NCBI GenBank assembly: GCA_903876885.1
Contig: CAIRBP010000091.1
Span: 1 to 64,000, forward strand
Reading direction: 5' to 3'
DNA from: an uncultured Burkholderiales bacterium
Lineage (GTDB): Bacteria; Pseudomonadota; Gammaproteobacteria; Burkholderiales; Burkholderiaceae_C
Length of the DNA: 64,000 nucleotides
Positions 8,435-17,773 of the stretch are shown piece after piece (positions within the stretch are counted from its first letter, which is position 1; each line of letters opens with the position of its first letter). The translations under genes and the position numbers were made by a program. The notes under the pieces are model-generated. The model made no database searches. It was not told the DNA's origin and saw nothing but the letters and a program-made list of their open reading frames with translations.

Positions 8435-9652
8435 TTATTTAATCTTAAAGATTTTCATTGCGTTTCCACCTTCGATGAGTTTTCTGTCCTCTGCTTTGAG
8501 TTTTGAGACCTCAGCGATTAAGCCCCTAGGATCATCCTCTCCCATGTCATAAGGATAATCTGTTCCGAGCATAACGTGATCTGATCCGTAGCGATCGATC
8601 AGATTTTTAAGCATTCTTGGATCAAAAGTGATGGTGTCAAAGTAGAACTTCTCCAGATAGCTAGAGGGCTTCTTTTTAATCACTGTTCTTGTATCGGGTC
8701 TTGCGCGCCAAGCATGGTCCATTCTTGCCCAGTAGTGGGCGACAAATCCGCCGCCGTGAGCGGCAATGAATTTGATTTTCGGGTGGCGAGCTACAACACC
8801 GTCAAATATGAGGTGGCTGACCGCAATGGTCGTATCTAGTGGATTACCAATCACATTGTTGAAGTAATGGTTAGTCAAACGCTCACCTTGCGTAAAACCT
8901 AACGGGTGCATAAAAATCACTGTACCTAGCTCATTTGCTTTAGCAAAGAACTTCTCTAAACCAAGACGTGGATCGGTTAGGTTCATACCATTGACGTTGG
9001 TGTTTATCTCCACACCACGCAGGCCTAGTTTCTTCACAGCGTACTCAAGCTCTTGGACAGCGAGCTCAGGGTTTTGAAGGGGTACAGAGCCCATTCCAAC
9101 AAACCGGTCTGGATGGTCTGCAACCAAACTGGCGATACCTTCGTTTACTTCTCGGGCAAGTTCAGCACCATATGCTGGCTCGGTAAAATAAAAGTAGTGA
9201 TAGGGTGCTGGACAAACGGCCTGAATATCCACTCCCATTTTGTCCATATCTTTTAAACGCTCAGTGATACCAGTTAACTTAGGTGCACGCGTTTTCATCT
9301 GTGCAATATTGGTGTCATTCGTGAGCTTATTTGCATAAATAACAGTTGGATCGTACTGCGCAGCATTTAGGTGAGCGGTTTTTTGGTTAACAACTGGATT
9401 TAAGTAGTGGCAGTGAATATCCACAACCTTGTGTTTTCCTTTTGAGTTTTTAACAACCACTTTGCTTGATGGTTTTACCTTAACTGAGGCCTTGCTACTT
9501 GCTGATTTTTTGGTTGCAAGCGCTCTTGAAATGCCTTCATCTGATCCATCATTCAAGTAACCAGCCTCTTGCTCGTCAGTGCGGGACATACGAGCATTGG
9601 CCGAGTGGTTGTGAGAGGGATCTGAGCAAGTGGGGAGACATGTAAAAAACAT
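8435..9652 (-). CDS. Amidohydrolase-2 family metal-dependent hydrolase/decarboxylase (ACMSD-like)
   Basis: This 405-residue TIM-barrel enzyme belongs to the amidohydrolase-2 group that includes aminocarboxymuconate-semialdehyde decarboxylase. The metal ligands are visible in VDIHCHYLNP (HxH), in FMHP, in AAHGGG, and in the acidic GTDYPYDMGEDDP motif near the C-terminus. The barrel only begins around residue 75; before it is a low-complexity Ser/Lys-rich extension. The start at 9652 is supported by AAGGA a few bases upstream, but a start at the ATG for Met22 is possible. In this operon it fits a decarboxylation or hydrolysis step after ring oxidation. It follows the LivF gene. Confidence 0.82.
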   Translation of the reverse strand: MFFTCLPTCSDPSHNHSANARMSRTDEQEAGYLNDGSDEGISRALATKKSASSKASVKVKPSSKVVVKNSKGKHKVVDIHCHYLNPVVNQKTAHLNAAQYDPTVIYANKLTNDTNIAQMKTRAPKLTGITERLKDMDKMGVDIQAVCPAPYHYFYFTEPAYGAELAREVNEGIASLVADHPDRFVGMGSVPLQNPELAVQELEYAVKKLGLRGVEINTNVNGMNLTDPRLGLEKFFAKANELGTVIFMHPLGFTQGERLTNHYFNNVIGNPLDTTIAVSHLIFDGVVARHPKIKFIAAHGGGFVAHYWARMDHAWRARPDTRTVIKKKPSSYLEKFYFDTITFDPRMLKNLIDRYGSDHVMLGTDYPYDMGEDDPRGLIAEVSKLKAEDRKLIEGGNAMKIFKIK

Positions 9653-9712
9653 AGTTGTCCTTGGTAATTAAATTGGTAGGGATGAATTGAAAACTTGGAA
9701 AGATTTGTATTT

Positions 9713-10426
9713 TTAAAAAATACCTAAATGTTGTGTCGCTAAATCTGGCTTGGCATCAACCTCGGACGCTGTGCCTTTGAAAGCAACTCGTCCCGTATTG
9801 AGAATGACAAAATCATCAGCTAGAGATTTTGCTACAGAAAAATTTTGTTCGACAAGTATGATGGAGAGACCTTCGTTTTTAAGCTTTGAAATTGAATGGT
9901 TGACCTCTTGAACAATCAGCGGTGCTAAACCTTCAGATGGTTCATCGAGTAGCAAAACGCTTGGATTTCCCATAAGCGCTCTACCGATTACGAGCATTTG
10001 TTGCTCGCCCCCCGATAGAGTTGACGCTCGCTGGTTCTTCTTGGGTTGAAGCGCAGGGAACATTGAATAGATCTTAGATAGATCCCACTTAGAGCGATCT
10101 TCCGTTTTTTGCTCCGCAACGATTAGATTCTCCTCAACGCTTAAACTGGCGAACACTCTTCGCCCTTGAGGCACCAAACGAATACCGCTCTTGGCAATTG
10201 ACTCGGGGGACTGATGTGCAAAGTTCTTACCCTTAAGTCGCATCTCGCCAGAGCTGACCGCGAGCAAGCCAGAGATGGTCAGTTGTGATGTAGTTTTTCC
10301 AGCGCCGTTTCGCCCCATCAGTGCAAGAAGGTGACCCTCCTTCAGCTCAAAACTGACGTTGTGTAAGACGTGACTGTCACCGTAGTGGACATTAAGCTCA
10401 TGTATTTCAAGAATATTAGTGGCCAA
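9713..10426 (-). CDS. livF: Branched-chain amino acid-type ABC transporter ATPase, LivF
   Basis: This 237-residue ATPase has Walker A GRNGAGKTT, the signature LSGGEQQML and Walker B LLLDEPSEGL. The SEGLAP wording and the length are characteristic of LivF. It works with LivG to power uptake through LivH and LivM. Its start overlaps the end of livG by 11 bases. Within this catabolic block the transporter more likely imports an aromatic or organic acid than leucine, as many Burkholderiales Liv-type systems do. Confidence 0.92.
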   Translation of the reverse strand: MATNILEIHELNVHYGDSHVLHNVSFELKEGHLLALMGRNGAGKTTSQLTISGLLAVSSGEMRLKGKNFAHQSPESIAKSGIRLVPQGRRVFASLSVEENLIVAEQKTEDRSKWDLSKIYSMFPALQPKKNQRASTLSGGEQQMLVIGRALMGNPSVLLLDEPSEGLAPLIVQEVNHSISKLKNEGLSIILVEQNFSVAKSLADDFVILNTGRVAFKGTASEVDAKPDLATQHLGIF

Positions 10427-11156
10427 GGTAAATCTCCTTGGTTTTAGGGTGATTGACCACGGTATCTCTGTCTCCCTCGACGATCAATGTACCGTAGTGA
10501 AGGAGTGATATTTTCTCGGCAAACGCAAGTGCTACATCCATATCGTGTTCAATCATGACAATCGTTGTCGATCTGGGTATGGAAGCAATTAGATCCTTAA
10601 TCCAAAGCCGCTCGTCGTGGGAGAGTCCAGCTAGAGGTTCATCTAGCAGAAGTAGCTTGGGCTTTTGGGACATGGCAAGGCCAATCTCAATTCTGCGTTG
10701 TTCCCCGTAAGACATCTCACCCACTTTACGGGTTGCACTGCTTGATAAATCAACGCTTTTCAAAATCTCGAGTGCCTGCTCATACAACTCGTCTGTGACA
10801 GAGAGTTTTCTAAAGGCGTTAAACCTTTGACGACTAACGCCAAGTAAAGCGAGCACAACGTTGTGTGCAGCTGTTTCGTGGTTAAAAAGATTGATAATTT
10901 GAAAAGTTCGGCTCAAACCCATATGAGGGCGAGCCTGAGGGGGTAAGTACGTTACGTCTTTACCGTAGACCTCGACCGTTCCTGAGCTGGGGAGGAGCTC
11001 GCCAGTGATTTGGTTGAAAAGGGTTGTCTTGCCAGCTCCGTTTGGTCCAATAATCAAGCGTCGCTCACCGCTCTCAATTTGTAAATTGATATTGTTTGTG
11101 ACGGCAACCCCGCCGAATTTTTTACAAAGATTTTTAACTTCTAGGGCGAATGTCAT
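10416..11156 (-). CDS. livG: Branched-chain amino acid-type ABC transporter ATPase, LivG
   Basis: This 246-residue ATPase has Walker A GPNGAGKTT, signature MSYGEQRR and Walker B LLLLDEPLAGL, with the C-terminal EGD-V-NHP-EIYLGH tail typical of LivG. It overlaps the permease gene upstream by 4 bases and livF downstream by 11, showing tight translational coupling. Confidence 0.92.
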   Translation of the reverse strand: MTFALEVKNLCKKFGGVAVTNNINLQIESGERRLIIGPNGAGKTTLFNQITGELLPSSGTVEVYGKDVTYLPPQARPHMGLSRTFQIINLFNHETAAHNVVLALLGVSRQRFNAFRKLSVTDELYEQALEILKSVDLSSSATRKVGEMSYGEQRRIEIGLAMSQKPKLLLLDEPLAGLSHDERLWIKDLIASIPRSTTIVMIEHDMDVALAFAEKISLLHYGTLIVEGDRDTVVNHPKTKEIYLGH

Positions 11157-12097
11157 GATTTCTTGCCCGCCTTTGATTTTAAAAAGTTTAAGTTAGAAGA
11201 TACGATTCCTTTGGGTAAGAAAATCACAATGAACAAGAAAACAAATCCAAGCAGCATATTCCAACGCTCTATGTAAGCAGATGCATAATTTTTCAGAATA
11301 ACTACCAAGATAGCCCCAAACACGGGTCCGAGTAAGGTGCCTGAGCCTCCTGCGATCACACAAAGCAAGGACTCTGCGGACATGGTGATTGCCATTACGC
11401 TTGGATGTATGAATTTATGGAAGTACACATACAAAAGTCCCGCCACAGCGCCAAAGAACGCGGCTGCGACATATGTGAACCAACGAATTGCCCAAACGTT
11501 ATAACCCAAAGCTGTCATTCGCCTTGGCTGGTCCCTTGTCCCTTTGATTGAGGCTCCGAACGCAGACTGCACAATCTGGCGAATCAGGCCCAAACACACA
11601 AGGGTGATGAGAAGGGTGAACCAAAAGAAATGACTACTAACCTCCAAGTCAATGCCAAAGGGTGAAGGACGCGTAAGTCCTGATAATCCGTTGTCTCCAT
11701 TCGTGACAGCTACCCACCTGTAAGCAAGCCCCCAAACAATTTGGGAGAGGGCTAATGTCAGCATTAAAAATCCGAGTCCAGTTGCACGAAGTGCAATCCA
11801 CCCGAATACCATGCCAATAAGAGTAGTGAGTAAAAGTGCTGCCGGTGCAGTAACCGCATGCTCAAGTCCAAGGTTAATACCCATCCAGGCTGATAAGTAT
11901 GCAGCAAGCCCAAGAAAACAAGCATGGCCAAGCGAGGTAAGGCCTGCGTAGCCAACCAAAAGATTCAAGCTTGATGCAAAGATAACAGCAATTAGCGCTT
12001 GACTTGCGAGGTTTACAAAGTATTCATCTCCGTAAAGAGGGAGCAGTGCCAGCACAAAAACCGCACAGAGAATAAGTAGTTGACGCCAGTTTTTCAT
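11153..12097 (-). CDS. livM: Branched-chain amino acid-type ABC transporter permease, LivM
   Basis: This 314-residue inner-membrane protein has about nine hydrophobic segments and the LivM hallmarks NLLVGYAGLTSLGHACFLG near residue 45 and AGGSGTLLGP near residue 250. It forms the channel with LivH. It starts inside the last codons of livH (ATGA overlap). Confidence 0.92.
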   Translation of the reverse strand: MKNWRQLLILCAVFVLALLPLYGDEYFVNLASQALIAVIFASSLNLLVGYAGLTSLGHACFLGLAAYLSAWMGINLGLEHAVTAPAALLLTTLIGMVFGWIALRATGLGFLMLTLALSQIVWGLAYRWVAVTNGDNGLSGLTRPSPFGIDLEVSSHFFWFTLLITLVCLGLIRQIVQSAFGASIKGTRDQPRRMTALGYNVWAIRWFTYVAAAFFGAVAGLLYVYFHKFIHPSVMAITMSAESLLCVIAGGSGTLLGPVFGAILVVILKNYASAYIERWNMLLGFVFLFIVIFLPKGIVSSNLNFLKSKAGKKS

Positions 12098-12954
12098 GTG
12101 ATCACACGTCCAAAGAGACCTTGAGGTTTAAACGCGATAACGATCACCATAGGTAAAAACAAAATTACATACGCAAGATCAGGTACAAGTGCTATGCCAA
12201 ATGTATAAATAAAACCAACAATGAAACTTGCAACAAAAGTGCCGAAAAGACTTCCCACGCCACCAAGAATTACAACAATTAACGCCAGGGGCAACATGTC
12301 CGCGTCCAGTCCTGGGTAGGCATTAAAAATAGGGCCACCGAGCGCTCCGCCTAAGCCGGCCAGGCCCGCGCCTAAACAAAATACAGTTGTGAATAAAAAA
12401 GATGCCGGTATGCCCACAGCCCTGGCCATGTTCATATCATCAACGCCCGCCCTGATCATTGCCCCAATTTTTGTTCGCTCGATCAGTAGATACAAAAGCG
12501 TGGCAATGATTACAGCAATTGTTAAAACGACCAGCCGATATGTCGGGAAACTCAAATCCAACAAATGAATAGGTGTTTGAAACATCACAGGAGTTGAGAC
12601 CGGAATGGGGTCACCTCCCCAAGCCATTAAACAAAAATCTGCAGCTATAAAGGACAGTCCCAATGTTGCAAGAACCTGACCTTGGGAGTTACCAGATAGA
12701 CGTCTCAAAATAAAACGTTCAATCAACCCCCCTAAAACTGCAATGCTGAGCATCGCTGCAATGTCGGCGAAGAATAGGCTAGTCCCATTCCTCACCAACA
12801 CCGCAGTAATGTAGGCGCCAATCATAAATAAAGCGCCGTGCGTTAAGTTAGCTATACGCATTAATCCGAAAATCAGTGCAAATCCAGAGGAAAGCATAAA
12901 GAGCAATCCCCCTAGTGATAGGCTATTTAACGTTTGGATAATCCAGATTTGCAT
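12094..12954 (-). CDS. livH: Branched-chain amino acid-type ABC transporter permease, LivH
   Basis: This 286-residue permease has the LivH hallmarks GLMRIANLTHGALFMIGAY near residue 30, GAMIRAGVDDMNMARAVGI near residue 165 and VVILGGVGSLFGT in the last third. It is coupled by a 4-base overlap to livM and starts 10 bases after the binding-protein gene. A second, distinct LivH is encoded at the right end of the window. Confidence 0.92.
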   Translation of the reverse strand: MQIWIIQTLNSLSLGGLLFMLSSGFALIFGLMRIANLTHGALFMIGAYITAVLVRNGTSLFFADIAAMLSIAVLGGLIERFILRRLSGNSQGQVLATLGLSFIAADFCLMAWGGDPIPVSTPVMFQTPIHLLDLSFPTYRLVVLTIAVIIATLLYLLIERTKIGAMIRAGVDDMNMARAVGIPASFLFTTVFCLGAGLAGLGGALGGPIFNAYPGLDADMLPLALIVVILGGVGSLFGTFVASFIVGFIYTFGIALVPDLAYVILFLPMVIVIAFKPQGLFGRVIT

Positions 12955-12964
12955 GGTTTTATTC

Positions 12965-14206
12965 TTAAGATTCCAAATTCTTCGCGGGTGGCCAATCTCT
13001 TGAATACACAGGGTTTGCCAAGAACTGCTTTTGATCGTAAGTCCAGAACTGGCTTATGTTGGGGTACGTTCTCACAATGGAGTTGACCAATCGACCATCT
13101 TTTCTCTCAACCTCGCGGATATAGACGTCCCCCACCACATTGCCCAGTGAGTCAAAGGAGAGGGGGCCACGAGCGGTTTGAATATTTGTTTTGCGAAGGG
13201 CGGCCATCAGCGCAACGCGGTCAGTGAACTTTCCTTTTACTGCCTCAACTGCAGCCTCAAGCACTGAGCCGTTTACATAGGATCCTGCAGCGTAGTAACC
13301 AGGATCATAGCTAAATGCTTTTCTAAATGCAGGAGCAAATTTTGCGTTAATAGGATTTTTCAGCTCAGCTGAGTACCAACATACAGTTTGAATGCCAAGT
13401 GCTTCATCGCCCATATTTCTGAGCACGGATTCATCAAGTGCAGTCATTCCGCCGATCAGAGCCATTTTGTTTTTAAGACCGTATTCATTGAACTGACGCA
13501 CAAACCTAAATCCGTTAGAGCCAGCAAAGCCTAGGAAAATTCCGTCTACGTTAGTCTTGAGTTGTGCAAGGAAACTCCCGTAATCGGGAGTAGTGAGCGG
13601 AGAGAAAATCTTTTGAACAATCTTGCCACCACCCTCCTCAAAGACACGTTGGAAACCTGCGTTCATTTCATGACCATATGCAATGTCATCTGCAATCATG
13701 GCCATACGTTTGAATTTAAGATTTTTGATGCAGTGGTCTGCCATCACGTGCGCAGATTGCGCAGAAGAGGAGGTCGCTCTAACAAACCAGGGATTGGCTT
13801 TGCGTTGGGTCATATCCTCAGCTGCTGCAACGGAGAGGGTCGGGATTTTATTGGCCTTGATGTAGTCATCAATCGCAAGCGCCTCAAACGCCGCCAGTGG
13901 TCCTGTTAAAACATGTATTTTGTTCAGCTCATAGAGCTCTTGAATTTTTGACTTAGCTGTAGCAGGTACCCCCCCTGTATCTGCAACAAAGAGTTGCACT
14001 TTCTTGCCAGCCATCATATTGTTTCGCTCACTTAGATACATGGTGAGCGCGCGCTCCATGTCAATACCGCCTGAGGCAAGTGGTCCCGTTTTGACAGTTA
14101 AGAGTCCTAAGCGCAGCACATCATCATCTGCTGCGTTAGCCTGTGGAAAGGCCATGGCAGCGCCTGCGGCCGCTGTGGTTTGTATGAAATTTCTTCTAGT
14201 TGTCAT
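12965..14206 (-). CDS. Liv-type ABC transporter substrate-binding protein
   Basis: This 413-residue periplasmic binding protein has an N-terminal export signal with TTRRNFIQTT followed by a hydrophobic stretch and ANAAD, which looks like a twin-arginine signal. The mature part begins LRLGLLTVKTGPLASGG, the usual start of type I LivJ/LivK-like binding proteins, and continues with the two-lobed fold. AAGGAG precedes the ATG by 5 bases. It determines the ligand of the LivHMGF system downstream; the ligand is unknown but should match the pathway of the surrounding enzymes. Confidence 0.88.
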   Translation of the reverse strand: MTTRRNFIQTTAAAGAAMAFPQANAADDDVLRLGLLTVKTGPLASGGIDMERALTMYLSERNNMMAGKKVQLFVADTGGVPATAKSKIQELYELNKIHVLTGPLAAFEALAIDDYIKANKIPTLSVAAAEDMTQRKANPWFVRATSSSAQSAHVMADHCIKNLKFKRMAMIADDIAYGHEMNAGFQRVFEEGGGKIVQKIFSPLTTPDYGSFLAQLKTNVDGIFLGFAGSNGFRFVRQFNEYGLKNKMALIGGMTALDESVLRNMGDEALGIQTVCWYSAELKNPINAKFAPAFRKAFSYDPGYYAAGSYVNGSVLEAAVEAVKGKFTDRVALMAALRKTNIQTARGPLSFDSLGNVVGDVYIREVERKDGRLVNSIVRTYPNISQFWTYDQKQFLANPVYSRDWPPAKNLES

Positions 14207-14242
14207 GATGTCTCCTTGAGTGTTTTAGGATTTACTGAACGC

Positions 14243-15994
14243 TTATTTTTTTGGAATTACTGGAATTAACAAATAGTTCTGCATTTCTTTTGAAAAATGC
14301 AAGCTACTTTGTCCTGCAAATACTTTTGATGGACGATCCCTTGGGTCATCGTGTAAGAAAGGTCCACATCCCAATAACTCATTTTTAAAGTTAGAGAGTT
14401 TGAGTCCCGTTTTCTTAGAATAAGTGTAGTCCTTACCGCGCACACTTAAACCAATTCTGTAGCCCTTAGGGATAACGATAGATGTGGGCCATATCTCTAC
14501 GTCCAGCTCAACAGGTTGACTCGGGACTAAAGGCTCGGGTGATTTGTGAGTGTGGTAAGGACGATAAGGGCGTGTTAGCGCTTTATCCAGCGCTCTGTGT
14601 GACGCTCTGAGCCAGCCTTGTGCGACAGGTGTGTGCGGGTCAATAGCGCCTGCAAAAGTTACCTCGCGTAGATCGGGTGTGAAAATCCTTACTACTAAAA
14701 AGACATCTGCATCACTTGTCGTTGAGGATACCCAAAGCTTTGCGGCCATCGGGCCTGTGAGCTCAGTCTGCTCGTCAAGAGGTTTGGATAAGAAACTAAG
14801 TCCCTCTCCTTGAGCATCAAAAGACAGAATACGGTTTTCATCACCCCTTGCAACTTCTTGCTGAAGACCTTGTTGGGTAGGCTCTAGGTAGAGACGTGTC
14901 CATTTGGTTTGGGGGAGTGGCCAGTCGGTCTCGGTGCGGTCTTCAAAATGATCCACATGCCTTACTTGCAATCGAACTGAGGGCTCTTTGTCCCACCCAT
15001 TGTTCTCACCTTTTAGAAAATGTGCAAAAAAGCGTTTTTGAAGTGAGACTCCGTAGTCGGTATAAAAATGAGTCCAGTGCTCTAAACCGTGCATCTCTAG
15101 CCACTTGTTTTTTGATGCGGCTCTCATAAAGGACTCACTGTTTCCCCTCAGATGAAGACCTTGTCCGCCCCAGTTACCTGCTGACAAAAAGGGCACAGTG
15201 ATTTGGTCCCAATGTGCAGATCTAGCTCTGTGATACTCATCATCAAGCGGGTGAGCCAAAATATCATCACCAAAGGAACACCTGTTTTTTAGGAGTGTCT
15301 TGTCGTCCAACGTTTCATCCCCGCAGACGAGTGTTCCTGTTGCTTTATTTTTGGGCCCGCGTTCTCCCAGGCCGTATTGGACTGTTTTTACCTGCATGTC
15401 ATACCAATTAGCCCAAAAGGTGGATAAGATTCCACCGTGGTGAGTCATATCTCTGTACCAATCGGATGCGCCTTCCCAGATGCACATTGCCGCTAGGTGA
15501 GGCGGGTTTAGACCCGCAACGTGCCACTGATTGATACCAAAGTAGGACACACCGCTTAGACCTACTTTGCCGTTACTCCAGTCTTGCACACCCGCCCATT
15601 CGATGCATTCATAAAAGTCCTGTGTTTCCCGTGGGGAAAAGTGATCGATAAATCCGGGGGAACGTCCACAGCCCCTTGAGTCAACTCTCACACAAACATA
15701 CCCATCAGGAACCCATTTCTCAGGATCAACGACTTCCCAGTTTTGGTAAAGATTGCTAGACCCATAAGGTACATCAGGGTGCTCAGTGATCATCTTTTGC
15801 CAAGCACTGGGGTAGCCCTCTTGAAACGCCAATCCCTTTGCATAGGGGCCATAGCTAAGTAGGACGGGGTATTTGCCGGGTGTCTTTGGTCGGAAGACAT
15901 CTGCGCGCAGTGTGAGCCCATCGCCCATATCTATGGGTACATCCCAGTCTATATGCATGTAAGAGGGTGTCTTAGATTGAGATAGCTCGTTCAT
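14243..15994 (-). CDS. CocE/NonD-family serine hydrolase
   Basis: This 583-residue alpha/beta hydrolase belongs to the X-Pro dipeptidyl-peptidase (S15)/CocE family of esterases and amidases. The N-terminal domain carries the nucleophile motif SGVSYFG and the oxyanion-region DSRGCGRSPG. After an inserted helical cap it ends in a jelly-roll X-Pro C-terminal domain (residues about 340-560, including ELDVEIWPTS and GYRIGLSVRG). Relatives hydrolyse esters and amides such as cocaine or cephalosporin esters. Here it probably opens or de-esterifies the imported compound, because it sits just upstream of the transporter and downstream of the flavin monooxygenase. It has no signal peptide. Confidence 0.82.
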   Translation of the reverse strand: MNELSQSKTPSYMHIDWDVPIDMGDGLTLRADVFRPKTPGKYPVLLSYGPYAKGLAFQEGYPSAWQKMITEHPDVPYGSSNLYQNWEVVDPEKWVPDGYVCVRVDSRGCGRSPGFIDHFSPRETQDFYECIEWAGVQDWSNGKVGLSGVSYFGINQWHVAGLNPPHLAAMCIWEGASDWYRDMTHHGGILSTFWANWYDMQVKTVQYGLGERGPKNKATGTLVCGDETLDDKTLLKNRCSFGDDILAHPLDDEYHRARSAHWDQITVPFLSAGNWGGQGLHLRGNSESFMRAASKNKWLEMHGLEHWTHFYTDYGVSLQKRFFAHFLKGENNGWDKEPSVRLQVRHVDHFEDRTETDWPLPQTKWTRLYLEPTQQGLQQEVARGDENRILSFDAQGEGLSFLSKPLDEQTELTGPMAAKLWVSSTTSDADVFLVVRIFTPDLREVTFAGAIDPHTPVAQGWLRASHRALDKALTRPYRPYHTHKSPEPLVPSQPVELDVEIWPTSIVIPKGYRIGLSVRGKDYTYSKKTGLKLSNFKNELLGCGPFLHDDPRDRPSKVFAGQSSLHFSKEMQNYLLIPVIPKK

Positions 15995-16018
15995 GTTTTT
16001 GGATTGACTAATGCGCTG

Positions 16019-17107
16019 TTATTTGATTGCCGCATTTACTCTTGGCATAACTTCGGTTGCGAAGAGTTCCATAGAGCGTTTAGCAAGCTTTGGATCCATC
16101 CAGTCGTGGCAAGCATAAACGAGTTTGCCAAAGTCACCAATATGCTCACGAAACGCAAGAATTTGGTCTACAACAGAGTTAACAGTTCCGGCTAATACTA
16201 ATTTTTTGGTCACATAATCGGCTGTTATCTCGGAGTCGGGCATACTTTGATCTGTTTTGAATAGATTACTTCTACCGCCACCGGTGACTAGTTTGCGAAC
16301 CAGTTGTTTGAAATAAAAGTGGTAAGGCCCGCCTTCTTCGATTGCGTAGCGCTTTGCGGTTGCCTCATCATCTGCCACGAAGATGCTCTTTGCAACGCGC
16401 CAGTCAGCAGTGGATGGCACTGCGCCAACTGCCTCGCGACCCTCGACGTACTTAGGCCAATGCGTCTTGACCCACTCTGGCATCAAGAAGTTTGCAGATA
16501 TGGGGTACCAACCCCGCTTGGCCATTTCAGCCACACCGTTAGAAAAGGGCGCTACTGCAGTGCCTACGATAGTTGGGTAGGGTTTTTGGTAAGGCTTCAT
16601 GATAAAGCCTTGACCGATTTCTGGAATCATTGTTTTCTCAACTGAGATATTCCAGAATTGGCCCTGAATGTTGTAGGGAGGCTCACTATCCCAGATTTTC
16701 AGGACTGTGTTGATGCACTCTACAAACATCGCGTTACGATCTTTCCCAAAGCTCCCAAAGACCTCTGCGTCTGACATGAGGCCTCCTGGACTGATGCCCA
16801 TTATCAATCGCCCTTTAAGGAGGTGATCCAACATTGCAACGTGAGACGCAACCGCAGCTGGGTGGGAGTTGGGTAGGTTAAGGGTACCTGTGCCAAGCAT
16901 GATATTTTTAGTCTCGCTCGCAAGCGTTGCCAAGAAAATCATACTAGACGTCACCGTTTCTGCGGCATCCGTCACGTGCTCACCCACAAAAGCTTCACTA
17001 AAGCCAAGCTTGTCACCCAAAATAATAGCTTCTCTGTCCTCTTGAAGAGATTCAGTGACGTTCCTACCTGGGGGATGAAGAGGCATCATGAACATACTGT
17101 GTTTCAT
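16019..17107 (-). CDS. Luciferase-like (LLM class) flavin-dependent monooxygenase
   Basis: This 362-residue TIM-barrel protein matches bacterial luciferase-like monooxygenases that use reduced FMN and oxygen. It contains GFSEAFVGEHV near residue 35, NIMLGTGTLNLPNSHP near residue 90 and GRLIMGISPGG near residue 120, all typical of the class. The next gene upstream encodes a flavin reductase, so the two form a two-component monooxygenase. Such pairs hydroxylate rings, cleave C-S or C-N bonds or do Baeyer-Villiger reactions; the pathway context favours oxidation of a ring or side chain. It is cytoplasmic. Confidence 0.88.
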   Translation of the reverse strand: MKHSMFMMPLHPPGRNVTESLQEDREAIILGDKLGFSEAFVGEHVTDAAETVTSSMIFLATLASETKNIMLGTGTLNLPNSHPAAVASHVAMLDHLLKGRLIMGISPGGLMSDAEVFGSFGKDRNAMFVECINTVLKIWDSEPPYNIQGQFWNISVEKTMIPEIGQGFIMKPYQKPYPTIVGTAVAPFSNGVAEMAKRGWYPISANFLMPEWVKTHWPKYVEGREAVGAVPSTADWRVAKSIFVADDEATAKRYAIEEGGPYHFYFKQLVRKLVTGGGRSNLFKTDQSMPDSEITADYVTKKLVLAGTVNSVVDQILAFREHIGDFGKLVYACHDWMDPKLAKRSMELFATEVMPRVNAAIK

Positions 17108-17186
17108 ATCTTTATTCCTTAATTAATATTCTTGGTGTGATTGAGTTCGGGGTTTTACTTTGTGGGAGAGGTCCTAGAACTTGTGT

Positions 17187-17687
17187 TTAAGCTACTGCTA
17201 ACTCTGAGCCCTGCATGTATTTGCCTTTGCAAAACATGAGCGTTGGATGATCCTGGTGGTCAAAGGCCTGTACTTCGCCCAAGTACAGAATATGGTCCCC
17301 AGCTTCGATACGTTGGTGAGTTTTGCACTGAAAAGATGCTACGCAGTTATCGATCAAGGGCAGTCCTGCGATCCCTTCGCTGTAAGCCACAGTACTGAAC
17401 TTGTCAGGTATTGGGCTTGCAAAACGCTTGGATAAATCTGTTTGAGTAAGGGCTAGGACATTGATTACGAATCGACCGCAATGATCGAATGCATCCAAGC
17501 TTGGAGAGGTCTTTTTTAAGCTCCACAAGACGATAGGGGGTTCCAAGGACACGGAGCTAAATGAATTGGCAGTGACCCCAACCAATTGACCTTCTTTTGA
17601 TACTGTAGTGACCACCGTTACGCCAGTAGCAAAATTGCCAAGTGCTTTTCTAAGGTCAGTTGTTAAAAATTGATTTTTAGTGTTCAT
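17187..17687 (-). CDS. Flavin reductase, partner of the luciferase-like monooxygenase
   Basis: This 166-residue protein belongs to the HpaC/NtaB flavin reductase family. It has LGNFATGVTVVTT near the N-terminus, the flavin-binding GVTANSFSSVSLEPP and the core FVINVLALTQTDLSKRFA. It supplies FMNH2 to the monooxygenase 80 bases downstream. A 9-bp inverted repeat and an FNR-type box lie immediately upstream of its ATG, so this gene likely heads a regulated transcript within the block. Confidence 0.88.
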   Translation of the reverse strand: MNTKNQFLTTDLRKALGNFATGVTVVTTVSKEGQLVGVTANSFSSVSLEPPIVLWSLKKTSPSLDAFDHCGRFVINVLALTQTDLSKRFASPIPDKFSTVAYSEGIAGLPLIDNCVASFQCKTHQRIEAGDHILYLGEVQAFDHQDHPTLMFCKGKYMQGSELAVA

Positions 17688-17688
17688 T

Positions 17689-17724
17689 TGATCACTTGTA
17701 AGTTTTATGTATTTGAAGTGATCA
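17689..17724. promoter_or_regulatory. Inverted-repeat operator candidate upstream of the flavin reductase
   Basis: TGATCACTT (17689-17697) and AAGTGATCA (17716-17724) are perfect 9-bp arms with an 18-bp spacer, starting one base upstream of the flavin reductase ATG. A TACATA -10-like hexamer lies between the arms on the minus strand. The TetR-family gene directly upstream is the obvious candidate ligand. Confidence 0.6.
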
Positions 17725-17725
17725 T

Positions 17726-17739
17726 TTGATCTATATCAA
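17726..17739. promoter_or_regulatory. FNR/ANR-type box
   Basis: TTGAT-CTAT-ATCAA exactly matches the FNR/ANR consensus TTGAT-N4-ATCAA. It lies 2 bases beyond the inverted repeat, in the gap between the TetR gene and the flavin reductase. Its distance to a plausible -10 puts it nearer the -35 region, so repression under low oxygen is as likely as activation. That would suit an oxygen-requiring pathway. Chance occurrence cannot be excluded. Confidence 0.5.
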
Positions 17740-17773
17740 TCAGTAATTTCCCTAAAACTATAAATAGCAGCGT

